64,000 nucleotides of DNA from Allomyces arbusculus (Eukaryota; Blastocladiomycota; Blastocladiomycetes; Blastocladiales; Blastocladiaceae): the NCBI GenBank assembly GCA_027604705.1, contig JADHYV010000009.1, forward strand, positions 124,001 to 188,000, given 5' to 3'. Under the pieces are notes generated by a model. The model ran no database searches. It saw only the letters and a program-made list of their open reading frames with translations, and was not told the DNA's origin. The number at the start of each line of letters is the position of its first letter. Within the stretch, counting starts at the first letter, position 1. Below are positions 55,841 to 64,000 of the stretch, piece after piece. The position numbers were made by a program, and so were the translations under genes.

Positions 55841-57032
55841 CTGCCCGTAGTTTAACACCTCTCAAACCCACGACCACTCGCCCAGCGCTCAGCGACGACG
55901 ACGACCGGCATTCGGTGCGCCACGCCCGAAATCGACAGTTTTGAACCATCCGCTGATAGGTTAGGATTTGGGTTGCTCACTGACCACATGCGCTGCTGCG
56001 CAGGAGGCGGAACGGCAAACGCACCAGAAGTCAGTTCGACTTTCCGCACAAACCAACATCACCATCAGCAATGGCCTGTCACCCACCCACGAGCACGCAT
56101 CTTCCGGCCCAGCTCTCCCTCCGTCCTTGCAATGTCCGCCGAGCGTCATGTTATCCAGCATGCTCCAGTCGAGAGCACCTGCTCCGCCACAGTTTGCATG
56201 TCGACGCCATACTTCCAGGTGAAGGAGCGGAGTGTGCGCTTTGGCAAGGCCATCAAAATGGCTGCAGTGCCCACCGCATCCTGGTGAACCAATACAGCTG
56301 CAAACAGCACAGACATGACACATGAAGATGAAGACGCAGCATCTCGGCTCAAGGGCTCTCATCAAAGTGGCTGAAGACGGCCAGATCTTCCTCCGCGCAT
56401 TGACCATTGAACAGACGTCGATGAAAATGGTCTCCAAAAAGCACATTACGGGGGGCAAGAGAATGACAGGGTCAGGTGCGTGATTGTGGGGCTCAGCATT
56501 TGATCGAGTGTAGAGTGCAGTCCTCCACTTCACCCTCGACCCGAGTCACAGCAATAGCGCTGATAGGATTCGCCGAAAAAAACGACAAACATGTTTTAAA
56601 GCCATGGCGCTGGCCCGAGCCAAGACAGATAATACCAGCACGTTGAATCGCCACATTGAGCGTTGGCATGAACCTGGCAGGTGAGGTGCATGCAAGTGCA
56701 ACCACATTGGCGGCGCTCCCTATATCAATCAGGAGCTCGGCAATGCGTGTCTTGACGACGTGTGGAAGATGCTCCATTGTCGATATTCGAATGGTTGCGA
56801 GTGCTCAAATGATGGGTTTCCAAGAATCCACCCCACCTATATTCTTGCATTTGGAAGGGAGTTATCCAATGACGAACCTCCATCAATGGCCTTGCGTGCA
56901 ACCGCGCAACCATGTTCACAAAATCCTCATTTCACTGTAATGTTCTTGCTGCAGAGAGTATACGAATCGAGGTTGCGGCCGAAATGGCAATGTGTGTTCT
57001 TCGAAAGCCGACGTACAACCCACGTTCATGCC
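55841..57032. other. Gene-poor stretch with F-box/LRR debris
   Basis: Apart from the F-box start at 56493-56777, minus-strand fragments near 56350-56150 (LVHQDAVGTAAILMALPKRT) could be LRR debris of the same copy. No intact gene. Confidence 0.4.
56493..56777 (-). pseudogene. N-terminal fragment of an F-box/LRR family copy
   Basis: 94 codons reading MEHLPHVVKTRIAELLIDIG, then NVVALACTSPARFMPTLNVA. These line up with the first 70 residues of the intact copy at 22761-24503 (VERLPYDVLETLCLAIHDG; LLHFALASPVFFELAVHAVL) in the same spacing. The frame ends early and only doubtful LRR debris follows, so this is a truncated relic. Confidence 0.5.
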
Positions 57033-58276
57033 ATGTCAAGCAAGCGTCCACACAAGATTCCTCGTCACGGACTAGTGCGACCCAAACAACACGACAAAGG
57101 CGCCAATGCCACTGAAAGAGTCGAACTTGACCCTGTCGCACCATTCTCTGCTCTTGCTCGCCTTGACCTCTATGGTCCACTCCCCGTCACGGCAAAGTTT
57201 GCGGGTGTCATTCTCACATCTCGGTTTGATCATGTGCTCTTCAAGCATCCCGACCGGAACTTTTGCTATGCAGCCCTCTGCCTGTTCATTCTCGACTGCC
57301 AGTTAGTCGATAATCGGAGAACTCCAACGCCCCGGTGGAAACTACAGAGACAACCAGATATTATGAAAAAAGTCATCGAGTATAGTCTCTGGCCTCAGCT
57401 TCAAGGGAAACGGCTCGATGGGATGAGCGAGGGTCGGCTCCGGGAAAATCAGTGATTTTGTTCGAGCGTGCAGGGTTCAGCGATGCTCAAATATCCTGGC
57501 TTGTCGCGTCCACAGTGTGATTACACTGATGCGACTCGCGTCGTGGAAGCCCATGGGGCCCAGTATTACTTGCCTGGCGACGCGGCTTACTTGCTCCATC
57601 AGCTCACCAAGAACCATTGTATGGGTCCCTCTGCGTGGGAGGGCGGGCCTGTGGCACACATCGTTGCCCAAGCACCCACTCGAGAACCGGTAGTGCGTTG
57701 GGGTCGCTGGTGACGGGTGGACAAAATTATTGCAACCTGTCATTGCTGATCCCGCGGCGTTGCGAGCGGCCGCTATGGGCTACGCCGATTGATGAGACCA
57801 AATACGGCCGTGCCCTCGTGTCAGCAGCGTGGTCGTTGCGTGGCGCACATGTCGTGGACCAAGGCCTCCTTGCTCGCGCAAAGGACCGTGGCGATCAGTA
57901 CACGGCGCTTCGAGTCGCGATACCAGATTAGCTGCCGCGTGAGCTGGGCAACGATGCCGTGATTCAGCTCCTCGCTGAGTTTGAGCAGCAGCGCGCGGCG
58001 GCACTGTCGAGAAAGCTCAGCAGGAAGCCTCGAACGGCTCAGTCGAGGGAGTCAACTGAAGGTGGCATCAGCGGGGTGCAGGAAGGGCAGTGCGAGAATA
58101 TGTCGAACGAGGAGCGGTCGGCCGCTATTGGCGCCCGTGGCCCTGAGATCATGCTCGAGCCGGCCGCGACAGACGAATCCATGTTGGCTGACTTGGCCGC
58201 TTACGATGCACCCTCATTTGACAATCTGCTCGCCCACTGCAACCCCGAGGGCGCAATGCAAAATGAACACGGCTGA
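57033..58276 (+). pseudogene. Tandem-BRCT-like locus, broken or mis-modelled
   Basis: Three open blocks follow each other on the + strand. Block 1 (57033-57455) contains FAGVILTSRFDHVLFKHPDR, then YAALCLFILDCQLVDNR, like the second half of a BRCT domain (..tHvl....Aal..ilvd..W). Block 2 (57468-57690) reads DATRVVEAHGAQYYLPGD and GGPVAHIVAQAPTREP. After a possible 110-bp intron, block 3 continues TKYGRALVSAAWSLRGAHVV, as in the second BRCT. The last block (57959-58276, LAEFEQQRAAALSRKLSRKP ...) is in the same frame as block 3 but separated by a stop codon. This could be a real gene with introns I have not placed (a DNA-damage protein such as nibrin is one option) or a pseudogene. Confidence 0.3.
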
Positions 58277-58724
58277 TGACGCTCCACCTCTTGCTCTTTG
58301 ATCCCGCGTTGCCAACGTCAACTTGGTTGTGCGGTGCGCACTTATGCCGCAGAATGGCTCTTTGGCGCCCGTGTTCCCATTTGCGCGTGCGTCGTCGCAA
58401 CCGGACGCGGTCACGATCTGTTTGTGATGCTGGAAGAGCATGGTGCCGACAGGACCGGCAAGCAAACTGCGCTCCCTGAAGCACCGGACACGGCATGGGG
58501 GAACGCGTAACTGATGGACGATAATGAGCAAGGTTGACCGAAATCGTCCGATGATTTCCAATCGTTTGATGCGAAGAAAGACATGACAATTTAACAAGCC
58601 CAATCTTTGCTGATCGCCACAAACGAGGCACGACGCTTCGGCCAAAATCACTATGTTTAACGCAATGCCATGAATACAAGTCTCCGAGTCTCCCCCAACA
58701 AGCAATCCAGCCGCTCAAAATCCA
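58277..58724. other. Intergenic, no gene seen
   Basis: Between the BRCT-like locus and the stop of KIF6. No supported ORF. Confidence 0.55.
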
Positions 58725-61700
58725 TCACGCCGGCGGATGAACGCGACTCCGAGCCGCCATGAACGCGGCCACATCCTCCATGACCTGCGCCTGGCGCATC
58801 CGGGACCCGGGCCGGCTCGCGCGCGACTCGGACCGTAGCAGGGCCGACACGGGCGACGAGACCGCCGGCGGTGGCGGCGTCGACCACGCCGGTGCCGGAT
58901 GAGCGGGTGGAGGTGGCGGTGAAGACGACGAGTAGAGTGACGGCGCGCTGCTGGCTCCGATCAAGCCGCTCGCCCGCGACGCCGAGCGCGAAGGCGCGCG
59001 GCCGAGTAGACTGGACGTGGACATGATGCTATTACCGAGTGCCGAGTCACCGCCGTCGCGCGAGCCGCCGGAGAGCGTCGATCGTGAGGATGCGGTTGGT
59101 TTGGTTGTTGAGTGTGGCGCGGGTCGGGACGGATGGAGGTTCGGTGCGCTGCGTGTCGCCTGCTGTTGCAACCACACCTCGAAATCCGTGTTGAGTCGGA
59201 GCTTGGCGTTGTCAAGGAGGTGCTGCAGGTGTTCGATCTCGATCTTGAGCTCTTTGAGGTGCTGGAACTTGGTTCGGTACCTACAGAATCGTGTCCGTCA
59301 GCAAAGGAACCAAACACGACCCCAATCTTCTCAAGATTTGAGCTTACTCTTGCGTCCGGCCCGTGATGGTTTCGCGGAGCTTGGCCTCCTCGGCCTCGAT
59401 CGCGGCCGGCGACGCCATGACCGGGTTGGCCAGAGCGTACGCCTCGTACTCAGCGCGCCGCTGCGACATGAGCTCCTTGAATTGCTCTGGTCGACAAAAG
59501 CAGGTCATGGTTAGCTACTTGTGCTTCGCAAAATCGTACTCATGACCGAGAACAAGAACGTACTGATTTCGTTGCGCAACTGGCTCGCCTGCTGCCCGAG
59601 CTCCTTGGCCTCGGCGTACCGCAGCTTGAGCGTCGACTTCTGCTCCTCGATCACGGCCATGGGCGCGTACGTCTGCTTGAACGCCTCAAGCAGGACCGCA
59701 CGGTCCTCTGGTCCAATCGCGCGCGGCGGTGCCGGTGGAGTTTCGGCTAGAGACACCATCGAGGGCAGCGCCGACGTGGAAGGCAATGACATGGTGCTGC
59801 CCATGGCCGCATCGGCTCTGCTCGCGTCGGCAGTGGTGCGCGTCCCATTCGCACCACCACAGCTTGCGCCTCCACCACCCCCTCGTTCGTATGTGACGAG
59901 CTTGGCCTTGTACTGGTTGACCATGGGCACAAGCACGCTAATCTCCGTGTCCCGCTGCGCCAAAAGCTGCTTTAGGCGCTTCACCTCCGACGCGGCGGCC
60001 GGATCGGCCGTCGGCGCTGGTGCGGAGGCGGGTGCCGGCGTCGTCGACGTGGCTGATACCGGCGAATGCGCCACTGCACGCGGCGGTGCGGACGGTGGTG
60101 CGACGAATCCGCGCGTGCGGTCACGGAGCAGCCGAAAACACGCCGTGACTTTGCGGTAATCGGTGAAGATCATGGCGCCGTCGTCGCCCGCGAGGAAGGC
60201 CTCGATAAGCTGCCGACAGCGGTCGATCTCGTACTCGGGCAGTTCATCGGTCGGGTCGCCGCCAGCATCGCCGCGCAGGAGCGCGAGTTCGGCTTTGAGT
60301 TGCGCGACTTGCGTGCGCAATTTGGCAATAATCAGCTGCGGGTCGACCTCCTCGTTGACCGACACGCGGTTGCTGATGAGCGCGACGCGTTGCGCGAACC
60401 GGCACGTCGAGATGGATTCCTGGAGGAGTGGTTCAAGGGTGAATTAGAGAGAGAAGGTGAGCGGCACGTGAGTCCAACACACAACGCCGTACCTCGAGAA
60501 GATGCTCCTCAGTCGCGAGCGTCGCAATCATGCACGTCTTGCAGTTCCCGCCGAGCGAGTCGCGCAAAATACTCGTCATCATGCTGTTGCGGTACGGAAT
60601 GTGCATGCGCTTGCCGAGCGATTTCTCGTGCAGCGCAACAATCACCTGCTCGAGGTAGTGCAGCGACAAGTTGATGTGCTTGGCCTCGCGCAAGAGCGTG
60701 CCGTCGATCCCGGTTTTCGCGACGCGTTCCGAACCGGCCAAATCGACTAGGTGCAGTTTACTGCGGCGCAGCACCTCGCTGCCTTCCTCGCGCGACGTGA
60801 CGGTCAGGATAAACAGGCAGTGCGACCGACTGGATGCCGGATTACTCGGCGTTTCGGCAATCATCTTGTTCGTGTCGCCCACAAACAGCCAGTTGAGCGC
60901 TTCTTCCTCGGTGAGCGCTGGGTGCGCCGACAGGTTCTGCAGGTAAATGTTTTGGTCCTCGCGCTCGCGGAGAATGACTTTTCTGTTGAACAAAAAGGCG
61001 GGGCTGTCAGACTTGGCGTGAAGAGCAAAGTTCGAGTGCGAAAAAGAGGACGGACGGCAAGTCCTCTAGCTGCTTGGCGTCGCGGTTGTCGTCGAGCAAG
61101 TCAAATCCGCTCTCGTTGTAGATTTCGAGATAGGACACGCTGACCTGGTACTTGCGGTTTGGGCGCTGTTGGTCGTCATCAAAACGTCAGTCGAGGACCA
61201 GTGGCGTGTGCAAAGTGGTGGGATCGCACCTTGGCCATTTCCTTGAAGATGAACTGGATGGTGCGCGGAATCAAGCCGCGGTCCGAGTACTTTTCGGCAC
61301 CACCCGTGATGGTAAACGTCTTGCCCGAACCCGTCTGGCCTGAAGTTGATGCCGCGTCAGCCAACCAGTCGCGCCCACAAGTCAAAGTTTCTGAAGAGCA
61401 CAGTGATCCAAACCGTAGGCGAAAATCGTCGCGTTGAACCCGTCCATGACACTTCAAGAATAGGTCCACCGGACTTTTCAGCACCCATGTTACCCCCAAT
61501 CGCGCGCGAGCTCCCACCCGCGACGGGCAAAAGTGCAAGTACCTCTGGACGGCGTCCTTGGCCACGTGGTCGAAAATCTCTTCCTGCGTCGTCTGCTCGT
61601 CAAACACGCGGTCAAAACGAAATCCAAAGTGCTCTCGGACATTGTTGATGAGCCCCTGCGCCTCGTTGCGCGGGAGGTGGAAGTGCAGCTGCGGCTCGCC

Positions 61701-61922
61701 CGAGTCGCCTGGGATCGGACCATCGACGACGATCTTGGACGGGCCGCTGCCGGAGCCGGTCTTGATGTTCGGGTTGGCTTTGCGCGGGCGGATACGAGCA
61801 AAGATTTTAATGGCCTGATTGAGCGGCGCGTCGCTTGCGTTGCTGTCGTCGATCACGTCAGCGGCGGCCGGTGCGCGCGGCGAAGTCGTGGTTGGGTCGT
61901 CGGCGCCGGATTCGGTCATCAT
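58725..61922 (-). CDS. KIF6: Kinesin-9 family motor, KIF6 type
   Basis: Eight exons (minus): 61922-61543, 61451-61414, 61339-61230, 61165-61056, 60982-60493, 60419-59564, 59486-59348, 59280-58725, giving 892 residues. Motor domain hallmarks: IKIFARIRPRK, FRFDRVFDEQTTQEEIFDHV, P-loop GQTGSGKTFTITGGAEKYSD (about residue 139), switch I NPASSRSHCLF, switch II LVDLAGSERVAKTG, YRNSMMTSILRDSLGGNC. KIF6-specific features: the ISTCRFAQRVALI / VNEEVDPQLIIAKLR neck, a middle region with RYAEAKELGQQASQLRNEI, and EYRTKFQHLKELKIEIEHLQ followed by FEVWLQQQ, all colinear with human KIF6. The Ser/Pro-rich tail is lineage-specific. Kinesin-9 motors act on the flagellar central pair or in motility. A 38-bp exon carries the segment before the P-loop. 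Confidence 0.95.
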
Positions 61923-62344
61923 GGTGGGTTTTCGTTGTATATAATCTTTTGCTGCTGCTGTGATTGCTCGATCAAAGTCGAGTGCTCCCTTGCGAGGAAA
62001 TGGCCGGCAACGTCGAGGATCGACCTTGGTCCAATTGCTGTCTCGCTCCAACGCGCTTGTCTCGCAGACAGCGATCACGCGCAGTCACCTGCACATTGGC
62101 AGGGCATTCATCTATCTCTTCTTGTCGCGAACCCGCGGCCAAGTCGACCAACCGTCGCTGAGGACGTGGTCGCGACGTTCGCCAGCTGACTTGACAAGAC
62201 GACAAACGCACTCACCGCAGTCTCTTCGAGCGAGCGAGTGACGCCGCGCGTCGCCGATTTCCCGCTTGTTCTGCGGTCCACGGCCACACGCAGCCATAAT
62301 CGCGCGGCTGCGCGCTCTCCTGCCGTGACCGGCCCACCGCTACC
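61923..62344. other. Bidirectional promoter region
   Basis: 422 bp between the starts of KIF6 (-) and the TPR nucleoporin (+). A TATATAA at 61938-61944 lies only about 16 bp from the KIF6 ATG, too near for a normal core promoter at that start. Confidence 0.5.
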
Positions 62345-64000
62345 ATGAGCGGCGTATCACCGTCGGTGCCGGCGCTGGCCGCGCGCCTGAGCCGCTTGTC
62401 CACGCGCTTGTCGGACCCCGCAGAATGGGAGGCCATTTTGAGTGCACTGGCGCGTGCCAACCCCGCCAATGACGGTGAGCACGCCCGGTCTCTCGCAATT
62501 TCGAATCCACTTGTTTTTGCTGACGTGAACGACACTGCGGTAGCTGTCGTGTCCCTTCCTGCTGGGTCAGCCGCGGCGATCAACGACATGTTCGCTGCCC
62601 TCGGCGCCGACGACACGCCCTTGGCATCGGCACGGCTCAAGATGATCGAGGTCGAGTACGGTACGCATCGCGCATTTCCACCCGTGGTCCTGCGCGTGTG
62701 GTCCTGACCGAAACCGGGTTCCCGTTCAGAGTGCCGCATGGAGGAACTGGCCAAGAAACTCGCCGACTCGCGCGCCGAAGTGGCCACGCTCGCGTCCAAG
62801 AACCAGATGCTCGAGGAGGCCGCCAAGACGATGCACGACGACTTGAGCACGGCGCACGCTGATTTGCGTACGGCCGAGTCGGCGCGCGCCGAGACGGCCA
62901 AGAAGCTGAGCGCCGCGCTCATGGAAATTGACGCCATGACTCAGGAAAAGCGCGCGCTGCTCAAGGCCTCGGGTCACCAGGACCAGCTCGACGCGTTCCA
63001 GCAAGGTACGGCACCCCCATCTCTTGCTCGTTTCGATGATTGCCCATTACTGAACATTTGCGTGATGAATAGAGGAGTACAACAAGCTCTTAGCCAATTA
63101 CCGCGAGACGCGCATGGAGCTCGAGCAGGTGCGCAACCAGTACGGCGAGCAGTCAGTCGAACAGACCTCGCTCAAGTTTGCCAAGGAGAAGATTGAGCAG
63201 CAGTACGCGATTGCCAAGTCGCAGCTCGAGTGGACGCAGGCCGAGTGGCAGCGATCCGTCGACGACGCGGCCGTCGCTGCCAAGGACAAGTCGCGGCAAG
63301 TGCAGCAGCTGCTCGGTAAAGTCGACGAGCTCGCCCACCATACGGCGCACCTCGAGCAGACCGTGCAGCGACTCACCGAGCAGGTGCACGACCGTGACAC
63401 GGAACTCGCCACGACGCGCCGGCGCGTCGTTGAGCTCGAGACGCAGCTCGCCGAACAGGAGGGCCAGTTCAAGCACGAGCTGCAAATGGCCAAGCACTTG
63501 GCGCAGCGGCAGACGCAGCTCGCCGAGGAGGCGCGCAAGTTTGCGCAGGCTGTGAACCAGGACCTGGCCACGGCCAAGACGGCGATCGACCAGTTGCAGG
63601 CCGAGTACGCCGAGTATCGCACCGGTCAGGAGCAGACGGTCGCTGAACTCGAACGCAATCTCGACGCGCTGCGCACGCACTGCCGCGATCTCGAGGAGCG
63701 CATCAAGGTTGTTGACGAGCGCAATATCGACATGCAGGTGATTGCCGGGCAAACTTCCACGTCGCAGGCGTTCCCAGCATCGACGCTGGTCGGCAAGGCG
63801 CTACAGTCGGGCAAGACCTACTCGCAATTGTGGACAGACCTCGTGAAAAAGGAGAACGAAGTCGCGTTTTTGCAGTCGCGCGTCGTCGAACTCGAAGAGG
63901 GGCTGCACACGATCATGTGCGAAATGGAGGAGCGCGCGCCCGTCTACGCCAAGTTGACCGCCGATAACGACGAGTTGCGCGCCGCGCAGCGTCACTTGAA
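62345..64000 (+). CDS. TPR: Nucleoporin TPR/Mlp1-like, N-terminal part (3' partial)
   Basis: Exons 62345-62474, 62730-63005 and 63073 to the window edge; 443 complete codons seen. TPR/Mlp proteins form coiled-coil filaments of the nuclear basket and take part in mRNA export and checkpoint signalling. The protein is coiled coil almost from the start (EELAKKLADSRAEVATL, EYNKLLANYRETRMELEQV, many heptads). It contains the TPR-type segment STLVGKALQSGKTYSQLWTD LVKKENEVAFLQ and then LEEGLHTIMCEMEERAPVYA, matching TPR GMTLTEIYTEYV and LDEILQEIEEKAPVLKRQ. Introns are phase 1; the first is 255 bp, long for this window. About three quarters of the gene probably lies beyond base 64000. Confidence 0.85.

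Noticed and set aside
1-64000. Retroelements, DNA transposons, CRISPR arrays
   Set aside because: No reverse transcriptase, integrase, transposase or capsid motifs, no long terminal or inverted repeats, and no regular spaced repeats were seen.

Overview
The window is nuclear DNA of a GC-rich, intron-rich eukaryote, most likely a zoosporic (flagellated) fungus; Blastocladiomycota is my best guess from gene content and base composition, not a proven placement. The evidence is a mix of opisthokont housekeeping genes (VMP1, NOP9, an Mms2-type E2 variant, TRAPPC2, a stomatin-like protein, a mitochondrial SAM carrier, a TPR/Mlp nucleoporin) with three genes expected only in organisms that build a motile flagellum (IFT139, ZMYND10, KIF6). 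Coding exons are strongly GC-rich, introns are short (about 50-250 bp), and about half of the splice donors have the form GT[A/G]CG rather than GTAAG. I see no prokaryotic features, no CRISPR, no recognisable tRNA or rRNA, and no retroelement or DNA transposon.

Layout. 1-0.5 kb: end of a membrane protein. 0.5-5 kb: gene-poor, with decayed F-box/LRR copies and two faint copies of a small secreted protein family. 5-12.2 kb: IFT139 (-) and VMP1 (+), head to head. 12.2-15 kb: one intact and one decayed small secreted protein gene. 15-21.5 kb: two head-to-head pairs, myosin essential light chain (-)/NOP9 (+) and Mms2 (-)/TRAPPC2 (+). 21.8-24.5 kb: another small secreted gene and an intact 580-aa F-box/LRR gene. 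25.8-29.3 kb: STOML2-like and ZMYND10. 29.6-30.8 kb: a UAP56-binding-motif protein. 31.4-37.4 kb: a cluster of five copies of the small secreted cysteine-rich family. 37.8-49 kb: NmrA-like protein, a proline-rich membrane protein, SAM carrier, J-domain protein, F-box protein and a 200-aa membrane protein. 49.8-54.9 kb: an intersectin-like scaffold/RhoGEF. 55-58.3 kb: sequencing gap flanked by homopolymers, a decayed F-box start and a BRCT-like locus of doubtful integrity. 58.7-64 kb: KIF6 (-) head to head with the 5' part of a TPR nucleoporin (+).

The most unusual content is a family of about nine copies of small secreted cysteine-rich proteins. They share a signal peptide, a two-exon structure with the intron inside a Cys-Trp codon pair, a Cys-rich C-terminal module, and conserved promoter, leader and 3' sequences. 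Whole transcription units have been duplicated and are turning over quickly. The same gene-poor stretches carry an F-box/LRR family with one intact gene and several relics. These two families look like the fast-evolving compartment, set among slow-evolving housekeeping and flagellar genes.

Exon coordinates were worked out by eye from reading frame, splice dinucleotides and remembered family sequences. Frame arithmetic closes for every multi-exon model given with exon coordinates, but none has transcript support here.
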